Positions 1 to 8,425 of a stretch of DNA of 64,000 nucleotides are shown here, piece after piece (the stretch's first letter is position 1; each line of letters starts with the position of its first letter). The notes below the pieces were generated by a model, which saw nothing but the letters and a program-made list of their open reading frames with translations, did not search any database and was not told the origin of the DNA. Source of the DNA: Pseudohongiella spirulinae (lineage in GTDB: Bacteria > Pseudomonadota > Gammaproteobacteria > Pseudomonadales > Pseudohongiellaceae); NCBI RefSeq assembly GCF_001444425.1, contig NZ_CP013189.1, positions 558,001 to 622,000 of the forward strand. The letters are read 5' to 3'. The translations under genes were made by a program, and so were the position numbers.

Positions 1-168
1 GTGCATGTATACGGAGGCACCAAACATGCGTTTACCAATCCGGCAGCCAATAATCCGGATTTTGGGACTGTTTATAACCAGACAGCCAACCGGCGTGCCG
101 AGCAGTCTCTGGCTAATTTTTTCCATGAACTGTTCGTGGATACCCCTCCACTGGATGTGGCCCCCTGA
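1..168 (+). CDS. Dienelactone-hydrolase-like protein, C-terminal fragment
   Basis: An open frame runs from base 1 to a TGA at 166-168, so only the last 55 residues are visible and the gene begins outside the window. The residues HVYGGTKHAFTNP followed by an aromatic/Asn-rich stretch and a final helix (AEQSLANFFHELF) match the end of the dienelactone hydrolase family of alpha/beta hydrolases. In that family the His of the 'HAF' motif completes the Cys/Ser-Asp-His triad. The next gene's ATG follows the stop with no gap, suggesting co-transcription. The substrate cannot be inferred from this piece. Confidence 0.75.
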   Translation: MHVYGGTKHAFTNPAANNPDFGTVYNQTANRRAEQSLANFFHELFVDTPPLDVAP

Positions 169-855
169 ATGACTGAGCCCGTGCCGCGCGACAACACTTT
201 GCAATGCCCGGTCGGAGAGCTCCAGTGTCTTTGGCTGGACGAGCTGTCGCAGCTGCGCGATAAGGTAGCTGCGCTATCTGAACTGGTCATCACAGATGAG
301 CTGACGGGACTTTTCAATTATCGATTCTTGATCCGCAGTATCAATCAGGAGCTGGAGCGGGCACATCGTGTTGGACAGGGGTTTGCGCTGGCAATTCTTG
401 ATTTCGACAACTTCAAGCGATTAAATGACACACACGGTCATGAGTTCGGCAATCAGGTCCTCAGAGCGGCTGGAACGTACATTCGCAAGTCCTTGCGTCA
501 ATTGGATGTGCCCTGCCGGTTCGGGGGCGAAGAATTTGTGATTGTGCTGCCGGGCACCAGCCTGCGTGAGGCCGTTGTCCTGGGTGAGCGGCTGCGTGAA
601 GGCATCGCCGCAATCAGGCTGGTATCCGACGGTCAGCGTGTTGACTTGAGCGTGAGTATTGGCATCGATTATTGTGGTCCTGCGGATCATCTGACAGCCG
701 ACCAGGCTATTGCGCGAGCCGATAAATATCTGCTCCAGGCCAAGGCGTCGGGTAAAAATCAGGTTTGTCATGCGCCGCTTTCTGAGCGAGCGGCGGGCAC
801 CACGAAAGATGAGCGGGATGCGCTGCTAGAGAGTTTTAGCGCCAGACGTCGTTAA
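169..855 (+). CDS. Diguanylate cyclase (GGEEF)
   Basis: A 228-residue cytoplasmic protein without membrane segments. A short N-terminal region (1-40) precedes one GGDEF domain: DELTGLFNYRFL at about 43-54, the metal-binding 'LDFDNFK' at 78-83, and the catalytic signature GGEEF at 119-123. An inhibitory I-site, RQLD at 110-113, lies exactly five residues before it, so an active, product-inhibited cyclic di-GMP synthase is predicted. No PAS, REC or other sensor is present. The ATG abuts the upstream stop (TGAATG), which implies translational coupling to the hydrolase gene. The 3' end overlaps the convergent Nudix gene by 30 bases. Confidence 0.9.
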   Translation: MTEPVPRDNTLQCPVGELQCLWLDELSQLRDKVAALSELVITDELTGLFNYRFLIRSINQELERAHRVGQGFALAILDFDNFKRLNDTHGHEFGNQVLRAAGTYIRKSLRQLDVPCRFGGEEFVIVLPGTSLREAVVLGERLREGIAAIRLVSDGQRVDLSVSIGIDYCGPADHLTADQAIARADKYLLQAKASGKNQVCHAPLSERAAGTTKDERDALLESFSARRR

Positions 856-1470
856 CTGCTCGGCCAGATGGTGCAGGATGGCTGCTGTGGCGCCCCAAAT
901 CCGATAGTGTTCATAGTACAACTCCCGAAATTTCCGCTGTCTGTTCTGGAATGTCATGCTACCTATCTGGTAGCGGGACGGGTCCAGCAGAATATCCGCA
1001 GGGACAAAAAATATTTCGGCCACTTCATTCGGGCAGGGTTCGACCTTGACCTTATCTCTGATCATTCCAACAACGGGTGTTACATGATAGGCCGTTGGCA
1101 TGATCAGTGCCGGCAGCGTGCCGGCAATAGTCACCGACTCGGGCGTCAGGCGGGTTTCTTCTTCAGCTTCCCGTAGCGCAGTATGAATAATGTCGCGGTC
1201 GCCGGGGTCGACAGAACCTCCGGGTAGACTGATTTGCCCGGCATGGCGGCGCAGATGTTCCGTTCGCCGGGTCAACATGATTCTGGCATTACGCCCGTCG
1301 GTATCGGTAAATACCGGGATAAGCACGGCCGCGCGCCGTTCTCCTTGCTTCAGGTGGTCAGGACGAATAATACGATCCTGAGGATCGGGGGGAGTGATCA
1401 GGCCGCCGGGCGAGGGCGACAGCCGGAAATACTGCTCCAGCTGTCTGACAATGCCCTCGCCCTTGCTCAT
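826..1470 (-). CDS. Nudix hydrolase, CoA-pyrophosphatase (NudL) type
   Basis: 214 residues. The Nudix box lies at about 84-106: LPGG, a Gly/Asp segment, then ALREAEEET with R100, E101 and E103-105 as the metal-binding helix. The preceding LTRRTEHLRRHAGQ segment (67-79) is the UPF0035 signature that separates CoA diphosphatases such as NudL from other Nudix enzymes. The expected reaction is hydrolysis of CoA or acyl-CoA to phosphopantetheine and 3',5'-ADP. It lies 10 bases downstream of the TonB receptor gene on the same strand, so the two are probably co-transcribed. Substrate assignment rests on the motif only. Confidence 0.85.
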   Translation of the reverse strand: MSKGEGIVRQLEQYFRLSPSPGGLITPPDPQDRIIRPDHLKQGERRAAVLIPVFTDTDGRNARIMLTRRTEHLRRHAGQISLPGGSVDPGDRDIIHTALREAEEETRLTPESVTIAGTLPALIMPTAYHVTPVVGMIRDKVKVEPCPNEVAEIFFVPADILLDPSRYQIGSMTFQNRQRKFRELYYEHYRIWGATAAILHHLAEQLTTSGAKTL

Positions 1471-1480
1471 GCAGCCTGCC

Positions 1481-3595
1481 TTAATTGAAGCGCCAGTTCA
1501 GTGCCAGAAACGCGCGCAGCGGTTCGCCCGGGAAGTAGCGATCGCCACCAAAAGTTGCCCAGTCGGCTCGTTCCGCGTACTTGCGATCGGTCAGGTTGAG
1601 GATGTTGAGCGATACCGTCAGATCCTCAGAGGCATCCCAGCGCGTGCGCAGGTTCAGGATGTTGTGGCCGTCATACTGGTTCAGGTTGTCCGGGCTGGTG
1701 TAGTACTCACCCATGGCAACCCATTGCAGCTCGGTCATCAGCGATGTGCTCGGACGCCACTGCAGTTGCAGCGTACCAAAGTTGCGCGGAGCCGATGATA
1801 CATCGTTGCCGTTCAGGTTCACCGCGCCTGAGAACTGATCGTTTTCATAGGTATGGCGAGCATGATTATAAGCACCGCTCAGTCTCAGGGTGTCACTTAT
1901 CTCGTAAGCACCGGACAATTCCATTCCCTTGTGGCGGGTGTGCATATTGTTCAGGTTGATACGATCGGCGTCCGTAATGATTTCGTTGTCTTTGTCCATG
2001 TAATAAACAACGGCTTCATAGGACAGCGCACCCTGAGCGCCCTCGAACCCCAGTTCGATACTGTCGATTTCTACTGAATCCAGATCGGCGACGTTCTGGT
2101 TGTTTTGCAGACGGTAGAGTTCGGTGGACTGAGGTGCCCGGAATCCGCGTGAAATACGGAATTGCACGTTGTGATCATCATTAAGTTGATATCTCAGGCC
2201 GAGTTTAGGTGCCCAGTTGCCGAAGGTGTCCTGGCGATTGCCGGGGCGGTTATAGCGGCATCCGCCAAAGCCGCAGGGCGTGCCGTCCTCACGGGTACGA
2301 CCATCGATCATGTTGTTGGTATAGTCGTAGCTGATGCGCTCGTAGCGGAGCCCCAGAGTCAGATCCAGGCCGTTATCCCACGCTTGCTGGTACTGCACAA
2401 ACGGAGCAATCTGCGTAGCATCAACGCTGTAGTCATAGTGTTTGCCCTGCGGAATGGTGGCTACCAGGAAGGCTGAACCACTGGTGGGCTGGGCCTGGCT
2501 TTGCACCAATGAGCCGTTGGTAAATTCCAGGTCAAGGCCGGCCGCCAGTTGGCGCTGATTGTCCAGATCCTTGTAGCTGGCAAACTGCAGACCAGCGCTG
2601 TCATGTTTGTTTTCTTCGGTCGGTGTTCCGGGCAGGAAGTGCTGGATAAAGTCCAGGTCGGCCTTGCGAAAATACGGCGTCAGCAGAACGTCCCAGCCGC
2701 TGTCCAGCGTGTAGCTGATGCGTGTCCAGGCACGCATGCTGCGGTTGTTGCGATAGGCTTCCGGATTGGGATTGCTGCGGCGCAGCACCTCGTCCTTGTA
2801 GGCGTCGGTGCCAACGACGTAACCACCGGTTTCCTGGTTCAGGTTGGCGATGGTGATGCCGCCGTCAAAGGTGGTGCCGTTGTCTGTTGTTGTTTCATAC
2901 AGCCAGGTGGCTTTTTGCTGGTCGTACCAGCTATCGGCACGGAAACCTTCTTCAGCAATGCCATTTAAAAGCAGTGTCTGACGGAAGCCGCCTTCTTCGC
3001 CGGTGCTCACCCGCGCGTTACCGCGCCAGGTGCCACGCGGTCCGTATTCAACGGTCAGATCGTTGGCGGAGCCGGCGCGTGGCAGGACCACGTTAATCAT
3101 GCCGTGCACGGCATTGGAGCCGTAAAAAGCGCTGGCCGGGCCACGCACGACTTCGATTCGCTCGGCGTTTTCCGAATGCGAATCAAACAACTCGTTCACG
3201 TTACAGAAACCTGCTGAGCGCAGCGGGATACCCTGTTCTGCCAGCAAGAATGCGCCACAGGCACCGCCGCCGCTGAGCACGGGTGAACGGATGGCCGTCA
3301 GGCTTTCCTGACCGTTGTTGCGATGCAGGTTAACGCCGGGCAGCCGGTTGGCTGATTCCTGGATGTGAGTGTGAGAAATCAGGCGGAGTTCTTCTTCGTT
3401 CAGTGTGGCGATGGCGGCGTTTACTGTACTCAGGTTCTCCGGTCGGCGCGACGAGGAGATCACCTGGATCTCTTCGATCGCCGGCGCGCTGTTCTGGGCC
3501 GAGGCCGGATTCATGGCTGTTGCGATCATGGCTGCACACGCGGTGCTCAGCAATGCATAGAATTTGGTATTGACTGGTTTTGACGTAATTCTCAC
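1481..3595 (-). CDS. TonB-dependent outer-membrane receptor
   Basis: 704 residues read from a GTG start; the first internal Met falls inside the export signal, so GTG is the best start, with GGGGAG upstream. A signal peptide ends near residue 33 (NPASA/Q). The plug domain (about 40-170) carries the typical RLPGVNL and IEVVRGPASAFYGSNAVHGMIN motifs, followed by a long strand-rich barrel ending in the aromatic terminus WRFN. Two cysteines in the plug (C113, C131) and a Cys pair in a barrel loop (CGFGGC) could form disulfides. The ligand is unknown: no siderophore or cobalamin genes are nearby and no cobalamin riboswitch was recognised upstream. Confidence 0.92.
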   Translation of the reverse strand: MRITSKPVNTKFYALLSTACAAMIATAMNPASAQNSAPAIEEIQVISSSRRPENLSTVNAAIATLNEEELRLISHTHIQESANRLPGVNLHRNNGQESLTAIRSPVLSGGGACGAFLLAEQGIPLRSAGFCNVNELFDSHSENAERIEVVRGPASAFYGSNAVHGMINVVLPRAGSANDLTVEYGPRGTWRGNARVSTGEEGGFRQTLLLNGIAEEGFRADSWYDQQKATWLYETTTDNGTTFDGGITIANLNQETGGYVVGTDAYKDEVLRRSNPNPEAYRNNRSMRAWTRISYTLDSGWDVLLTPYFRKADLDFIQHFLPGTPTEENKHDSAGLQFASYKDLDNQRQLAAGLDLEFTNGSLVQSQAQPTSGSAFLVATIPQGKHYDYSVDATQIAPFVQYQQAWDNGLDLTLGLRYERISYDYTNNMIDGRTREDGTPCGFGGCRYNRPGNRQDTFGNWAPKLGLRYQLNDDHNVQFRISRGFRAPQSTELYRLQNNQNVADLDSVEIDSIELGFEGAQGALSYEAVVYYMDKDNEIITDADRINLNNMHTRHKGMELSGAYEISDTLRLSGAYNHARHTYENDQFSGAVNLNGNDVSSAPRNFGTLQLQWRPSTSLMTELQWVAMGEYYTSPDNLNQYDGHNILNLRTRWDASEDLTVSLNILNLTDRKYAERADWATFGGDRYFPGEPLRAFLALNWRFN

Positions 3596-3657
3596 CTAAG
3601 CTCTCCCCTTCGAGTCCTACTTTTTCAGATGACCTGAATGGTGTGCACATTAGCACA

Positions 3658-3685
3658 GATCGGGCAGGTTTTCTGCTTGCCGATC
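3658..3685. other. Imperfect hairpin between divergent genes
   Basis: Arms GATCGG (3658-3663) and CCGATC (3680-3685), extended inward by GCAG/CTGC with a 3-base bulge and a GTTTT loop. It sits between the TonB receptor and the SDR gene. It has no U-tract, so it is not an obvious terminator; a regulator site or leader structure is possible. Confidence 0.3.
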
Positions 3686-3759
3686 GGTTGGCGCGCCCGA
3701 TATGCTGTTAACTGCGATAAGATAATCAGCTAATTAAGTCATCAGGCAAGGAGAAGGCA

Positions 3760-4560
3760 ATGCAGGTTAAAGACAAGGTTATTGTGGTCACAGGGGGAGC
3801 CAGTGGCATCGGGCGGGCGTTGTGTGAGCGTTTTGCACAGGAAGGTGCGGCGGCGGTAGTTGTAGCTGACATCAATCAGGCTGGTATCGACGAGTTGGTG
3901 GCACAGATCAGTGACCGGAGTAAAGCTCTGGGTGTTGTGACAGACGTCAGTCAGGAATCAGACATTCAAAAGCTGGTTGCGCTCACCAAGGAAAAATTTG
4001 GTCCGATTGACCTGTTCTGCTCCAATGCCGGTATTTTCACGGCGGGTGATGAAAATGTCAGCAATGAAGCCTGGCAGCGCATCTGGGATATTAATGTGAT
4101 GGCGCATATCTACGCCTCCCGGGCTCTGCTGCCCGATATGCTGGAGCGCGGTGAGGGCTACCTGCTGAATACCGCTTCGGCGGCAGGCCTGTTGAGCCAG
4201 GTCGGATCCGCCCCCTATGCTGTGACCAAACATGCAGCCATCGGCTTTGCTGAGTGGTTGTCGATCACCTACGGCAGCCGGGGGATCAAAGTGTCGGTGC
4301 TGTGCCCTCAGGCGGTGCGCACCAAAATGACGGAAAATACCGGGGGCGGCGGGGTTGCAGGTGTCGATGGCATGCTGGAGCCTGAGGCGCTGGCCCAGAC
4401 CGTGATAGAAACCCTGGCAGAAGAGCGCTTCCTGTGTCTGCCACACCCTCAGGTGCTGACCTACATGCAGCGCAAGACCGGTGATTATGACCGCTGGCTG
4501 GGGGGAATGCGTAAACTGCAGGATCGCTTCGCTGATCAGTATAATCGTTCTGGTGACTAG
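3760..4560 (+). CDS. Short-chain dehydrogenase/reductase
   Basis: 266 residues, classical SDR length. The cofactor motif TGGASGIG is at 11-18, NAG at 89-91, and the catalytic Ser140, Tyr153 and Lys157 (YxxxK) are all present. VADIN at the end of the second strand suggests an acidic NAD-binding position (D37), so NAD(H) is more likely than NADP(H). The start is supported by AAGGAG a short distance upstream. It is divergent from the TonB receptor and followed after 84 bases by the SlyD-type isomerase. The substrate is not predictable; the nearby ALDH and VOC genes hint at a catabolic setting. Confidence 0.9.
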   Translation: MQVKDKVIVVTGGASGIGRALCERFAQEGAAAVVVADINQAGIDELVAQISDRSKALGVVTDVSQESDIQKLVALTKEKFGPIDLFCSNAGIFTAGDENVSNEAWQRIWDINVMAHIYASRALLPDMLERGEGYLLNTASAAGLLSQVGSAPYAVTKHAAIGFAEWLSITYGSRGIKVSVLCPQAVRTKMTENTGGGGVAGVDGMLEPEALAQTVIETLAEERFLCLPHPQVLTYMQRKTGDYDRWLGGMRKLQDRFADQYNRSGD

Positions 4561-4644
4561 GTTGGGGATTTTTGCCTGGACGGGACATTTGTAGTCAAAA
4601 ATGTTACGGTGCACAGAGTTATTTAAAAATACAGGAAATGAGCA

Positions 4645-5130
4645 ATGAGTTTAATGATCGGCAAAAATGCAGTAGTGGGCATCAATTACACCCTGACCAA
4701 TGACGCAGGTGAAGTAATGGATACCTCGGAAGGGCGTGGTCCTTTAAATTATCTGCATGGTGCCAATAACCTGATTCCGGGTCTTGAAAAAGAGCTGGAA
4801 GGCAAAACGACCGGCGCGACGTTCAAGACCACCATTCAGCCGGCTGACGCCTATGGTGAAAGCAATCCTGAGATGATCCAGACATTGCCGCTGGAAATGT
4901 TTAAAGGTGTTGAGAAGGTTGAGCCTGGCATGGGTTTCACTGCACAGGGGCCGCAGGGGCAGCAGCACATTGTCGTGACTGAAGTGAATGGTGATCAGGT
5001 GACTGTGGATGGTAATCACCCGATGGCTGGCAAAACTCTGCACTTTGATGTGGAAGTTGTCAGCGTGCGTGATGCCACTGAACAGGAAATCGAGCATGGT
5101 CATGTGCATGACGGTGGTCACGATCACTGA
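4645..5130 (+). CDS. slyD: FKBP-type peptidyl-prolyl isomerase, SlyD-like
   Basis: 161 residues. The FKBP core begins with NAVVGINYTLTNDAGEVMDTS. The flap region is replaced by the large 'insert-in-flap' chaperone module (AYGESNPEMIQ through HPMAGKTLHFDVEV) that defines SlyD. The C-terminus is histidine-rich (EHGHVHDGGHDH), as in SlyD metal-binding tails, though much shorter than in E. coli. Predicted role: cytoplasmic prolyl isomerase/chaperone, possibly binding nickel through the tail. A bidirectional terminator follows at 5188-5211. Confidence 0.88.
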   Translation: MSLMIGKNAVVGINYTLTNDAGEVMDTSEGRGPLNYLHGANNLIPGLEKELEGKTTGATFKTTIQPADAYGESNPEMIQTLPLEMFKGVEKVEPGMGFTAQGPQGQQHIVVTEVNGDQVTVDGNHPMAGKTLHFDVEVVSVRDATEQEIEHGHVHDGGHDH

Positions 5131-5187
5131 TCAATTCAAGTGGCTGGTAAAACCAGCCTCTTGCAAGCAGCTACACAATACAAAAAA

Positions 5188-5211
5188 GGGAGCCATCTGA
5201 TCGAGGCTCCC
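5188..5211. terminator. Bidirectional rho-independent terminator
   Basis: Perfect 7-bp stem GGGAGCC/GGCTCCC (5188-5194 and 5205-5211) with a 10-base loop. It is flanked by AAAAAA on the left and a T-rich run on the right, so it can end both the isomerase transcript (+) and the VOC/ALDH transcript (-). Confidence 0.85.
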
Positions 5212-5250
5212 TTCTTTGTTGGTTTTTGTTTGTTGCAGCAAAATGCTCTT

Positions 5251-5655
5251 CTATCCGTTCTGCAACAGTTCCACCCAGTTACCATCCGGGTCCTCGATCA
5301 TGGCAATGGCCACGCCCGGCCGGATTACTTTGGGCGGCACGGCAACTTTGTAACCGGCTTCGCTGCAAATCTGCACACTTTTCTCCAGATCTGCTACGGT
5401 CAGTGTCCAGTAACGACAACCTGTGGCGGCAGGAATGCCGCCGGGCGCGGCATCGGCCTGCGGAGCCCGGCTGAGCTGAACGATCTTCAATACGCTGCCG
5501 CCAACCTTCAGCCGGTGCATGTCCCCACCGCCGGGCATGGGAATGGTGCCTTCAAATTCCAGGCCCAGCGTGTCGCGGTAAAACGCCAGCATGGCTTTGG
5601 CATCACGGGTGATGATGCCGATGTCGATAGACGGTTTAGTCAGCGCGATGCTCAT
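5251..5655 (-). CDS. VOC-superfamily (glyoxalase/dioxygenase-like) protein
   Basis: 134 residues comprising two beta-alpha-beta-beta-beta modules: PSIDIGIITRDAKAMLAFYRDTLGLEFEG and YWTLTVADLEKSVQICSEAGYKV, ending in the characteristic DPDGNWVELLQ. The last Glu (VEL) is the usual metal ligand of vicinal-oxygen-chelate enzymes. Its ATG overlaps the stop of the upstream aldehyde dehydrogenase gene by four bases, so the two are translationally coupled. Lactoylglutathione lyase, isomerase or dioxygenase activity cannot be distinguished here. Confidence 0.85.
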   Translation of the reverse strand: MSIALTKPSIDIGIITRDAKAMLAFYRDTLGLEFEGTIPMPGGGDMHRLKVGGSVLKIVQLSRAPQADAAPGGIPAATGCRYWTLTVADLEKSVQICSEAGYKVAVPPKVIRPGVAIAMIEDPDGNWVELLQNG

Positions 5656-7079
5656 GCGTTGTAACCCATGACGGCCTTGATTTCCAGGTAATCGTGGAAG
5701 CCTTCAACCCCCCATTCGCGGCCATTGCCGGACTGCTTGTAGCCACCAAAAGGTGCCGCAAAGTCAGGACCGGCGCCGTTCATGTGGACCATGCCGGTGC
5801 GCATCCGTCGGGCGATGGCGCGAGCGTGGTCTGGTTCGCCGGACACATAACCTGACAGACCATAAACGGTGTCATTGGCAATGCGTACGGCCTCTTCATC
5901 GTCTTTGTAGCCGATTATGGACAGCACCGGGCCAAAGATTTCCTCGCGGGCAATGGTCATGTCATTGGTGACGTTGGCAAACACGGTGGGTTTAACAAAA
6001 TAGCCGGTCTCCAGGCCTTCCGGTTTACCGGTGCCGCCAATGACCAGCGTGGCACCTTCGTCGATACCGGCCTGAATCAGCCCCTGAATCTTGTCGAACT
6101 GCGCCTGATTGACGACCGGGCCGATGCGTGAGCTTTCATCAGATGGATTGCCGGGCATGGCTTTGGCGGCGACCGCCCTGGCAATCTCGATAGCTTCTGC
6201 CATGCGTGACTGGGGCACCAGCATACGGGTTGGCGCGTTACAGGACTGGCCGCAGTTGCCAAAACAGCCCATCACGCCGCCCTTGATGGCAGTCGCCAGG
6301 TCGGCGCTGTCCAGAATGATATTGGCGGATTTGCCGCCCAGCTCCAGACAAACGCGTTTAATGGTGTCGGCGGCGGCTTTGCTGACTTCTCGACCGGCGC
6401 GGGTAGAACCGGTGAATGACACCATGTCGACTTCCGGATGAGCGGAAATCGCAGCACCTACGCTTGGCCCGTCACCGTTTACCAGGTTGAACACGCCCGC
6501 AGGCACGCCGGCCTCGTGGATGATTTCTGCCAGAATCATGGCGCTGATGGGCGCCACTTCACTGGGCTTCAACACCATGGTACAGCCCGTGGCCAAAGCC
6601 GGTGCTACCTTGCAGGTTAGCTGGTTGAGCGGCCAGTTCCAGGGTGTGATCATGCCACACACACCGATGGGCTCTTTAATAATTTGCGTTGTGCCGCGGG
6701 CTTCTTCGAATTCATAGCTGGCCAGGATCTGTCGTGCGGTGGCGAAGTGGGCCAGCCCTGTGCCCACCTGGGCCGTGCGGGCAAAACTGATGGGTGCGCC
6801 CATTTCCTGCGAAATCGCCTGAGCCAGATCCTCTGAGCGTGCTTTGATGCCGGCCAGAATTTTGTCAAGAATGGCCAGGCGCTCTTCAACACTGGTCTGC
6901 GACCAGCTTTCGAAAGCCGCGCGCGCCGCATTGGCGGCAGCATCCACATCGGCCGCTGAGCCCAGAGAAATTTGTGTGAAGGCCGTTTCAGTGGCCGGAT
7001 TGATCACATCCAGTGTCGAACCCGAGATGGGTTTGACCCATTGGCCATTGATATAGAAAGACAAATAATCCTTGCTCAT
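5652..7079 (-). CDS. NAD(P)-dependent aldehyde dehydrogenase
   Basis: 475 residues, full length for the family. Catalytic features: N148 in PWNWP, the general base E246 in LELGGKS, nucleophile C280 in GNCGQSC, and the Rossmann SFTGSTRAG motif. The reaction is oxidation of an aldehyde to its acid. It heads a two-gene transcript with the VOC gene. The combination with VOC and SDR genes suggests catabolism of a carbonyl compound, but the specific aldehyde is unknown. Confidence 0.93.
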   Translation of the reverse strand: MSKDYLSFYINGQWVKPISGSTLDVINPATETAFTQISLGSAADVDAAANAARAAFESWSQTSVEERLAILDKILAGIKARSEDLAQAISQEMGAPISFARTAQVGTGLAHFATARQILASYEFEEARGTTQIIKEPIGVCGMITPWNWPLNQLTCKVAPALATGCTMVLKPSEVAPISAMILAEIIHEAGVPAGVFNLVNGDGPSVGAAISAHPEVDMVSFTGSTRAGREVSKAAADTIKRVCLELGGKSANIILDSADLATAIKGGVMGCFGNCGQSCNAPTRMLVPQSRMAEAIEIARAVAAKAMPGNPSDESSRIGPVVNQAQFDKIQGLIQAGIDEGATLVIGGTGKPEGLETGYFVKPTVFANVTNDMTIAREEIFGPVLSIIGYKDDEEAVRIANDTVYGLSGYVSGEPDHARAIARRMRTGMVHMNGAGPDFAAPFGGYKQSGNGREWGVEGFHDYLEIKAVMGYNA

Positions 7080-7254
7080 TAATGCTCCCCCGTGGGCGAA
7101 AGAAATTCAGTGCCCGATTATGGGATAAATTGCCACAGACTGCCAGCCAACAGCGGTGTCGACTCTAAATGGCGTATACTGAGGCACGTTGAACTGAGTC
7201 GGTCGCCGCGGCGGTCTTAGAACCTATGATTATTCGCGTTTGCAGAGTTTTGTG

Positions 7255-8406
7255 ATGAACCTTGAACCTGGGTCAGCTGTCCGGGGCGCGTTGCGCCGGG
7301 TGGTCTGCTGCCTGATGATTTGCGCAGGGCCAGTCACGGGGCAGGAACTCGCGATTCCGCAAATGACAACAGGTCAGGAAGTGCCTTCAGCGTACGAGGA
7401 ACCATCAGCGGACCAAGAGCCTTCAGCGCACCAAGCGCCCTCGGTGCAAGAGGGGTCTTCTGACCAGCAGCAAGCACTCACCCCGCAACAGATTGAGCAG
7501 CGCCAGCAATTGCAGCGCGATGCCGATGCGCTCAGTGCGCAACTTCAGACGCATATCAATCAATTGGGGCCTTATGATCCGGGCCTTGCAGAGCTGCAGC
7601 TAGATCTGGGGCAGACTCTGTTGTCACTCGAGCGATATGAAGAGGCGGCTGACATGTATATGCAGGCGCTGCAGATTTCCCGCATCAACGACGGGCTGTA
7701 CGACGATCGGCAAATCGCCATTCTCCAGGGATTGATTGATGCACATGCTGCCTTGCAGCAATGGACGCGTGTGGATGATTTTGTGCATCTGCGTTTTAAT
7801 CTGCAATCGCGTCGGCATTCACCCGGCTCTACTGAGTATGTGGATGCGCTGCTTGAACATGCCGACTGGCAACTGCAGGCGTCCCGCTACAGCCTGTTGG
7901 ATCGACCCGGTTCAGATGCGCTGATCCGTCGGCTCTATGATATGCAGGATACCTATCGTCAGCTTCTGGCAGCAGCGCAGGAGCGCGGCAATGTATCGCA
8001 ACAATGGTCTATACTTCAGGTGCTGGCCGCAACTGATACTGAAATTGCCCGTCATGTCAGTTACCAGAGTGCCATGTCATTTGATTCTGCCGTGCCGCGT
8101 TACGTGATGCAGACAGTCTGTCGCATGGTATCGGATGGTAATGGCGGCAGCCAGCGCGTATGCTGGCGCGAGCGGGTCAGCAACCCGGATTATTATCATT
8201 CGGCGGTGAATCAGCGTCGTAATCAACTGGAGCGGGTGCGTATCAGTTTGCGTGATACGCAGCGTGACATGCAGCAGTTGCTGGCGGCCAACCCGGGGTT
8301 TGCGGTTGAGAATGCTGAACAGACGAATGATCAACTACAGTTTATTGAGCGTACACAGCAGGAGTTGCAGCGCGAACTGCGTCGTTCAAGCCTGCGTGAC
8401 TGGTAA
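7255..8406 (+). CDS. Exported TPR-containing protein with hexapeptide repeats
   Basis: 383 residues from ATG 7255; a TTG at 7240 in the same frame would add five residues. The N-terminus (RRVVCCLMICAGPVTG) looks like a signal peptide. It is followed by a low-complexity Pro/Ser/Gln region made of five degenerate six-residue units, then Gln-rich helices. Residues near 100-160 (LAELQLDLGQTLLSLERYEEAADMYMQALQ) fit tetratricopeptide helices, so a periplasmic protein-interaction role is likely. The second half is helical with a CRMVSDGNGG loop and Cys pair of unknown meaning. No enzyme motif is visible. The peroxiredoxin gene follows after 19 bases. Confidence 0.75.
   Translation: MNLEPGSAVRGALRRVVCCLMICAGPVTGQELAIPQMTTGQEVPSAYEEPSADQEPSAHQAPSVQEGSSDQQQALTPQQIEQRQQLQRDADALSAQLQTHINQLGPYDPGLAELQLDLGQTLLSLERYEEAADMYMQALQISRINDGLYDDRQIAILQGLIDAHAALQQWTRVDDFVHLRFNLQSRRHSPGSTEYVDALLEHADWQLQASRYSLLDRPGSDALIRRLYDMQDTYRQLLAAAQERGNVSQQWSILQVLAATDTEIARHVSYQSAMSFDSAVPRYVMQTVCRMVSDGNGGSQRVCWRERVSNPDYYHSAVNQRRNQLERVRISLRDTQRDMQQLLAANPGFAVENAEQTNDQLQFIERTQQELQRELRRSSLRDW
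7381..7470 (+). repeat. Five degenerate 18-bp in-frame repeats
   Basis: Consecutive 18-base units encode VPSAYE, EPSADQ, EPSAHQ, APSVQE and GSSDQQ just after the signal peptide of the TPR protein. Divergence between units indicates an old tandem expansion that forms a flexible linker. Confidence 0.7.
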
Positions 8407-8425
8407 TGGTACAGGAGATCTGAAG

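Noticed and set aside
3596-3759. Cobalamin riboswitch or Fur site upstream of the TonB receptor
   Set aside because: The interval is too short for a cobalamin riboswitch, no B12-box was seen, and the best Fur alignment (near 3719) has about 9 of 19 matches.
7226-7255. Nine-codon leader frame ending at the TPR protein start
   Set aside because: Overlap with the ATG is suggestive of coupling, but so short a frame without ribosome site is expected by chance.
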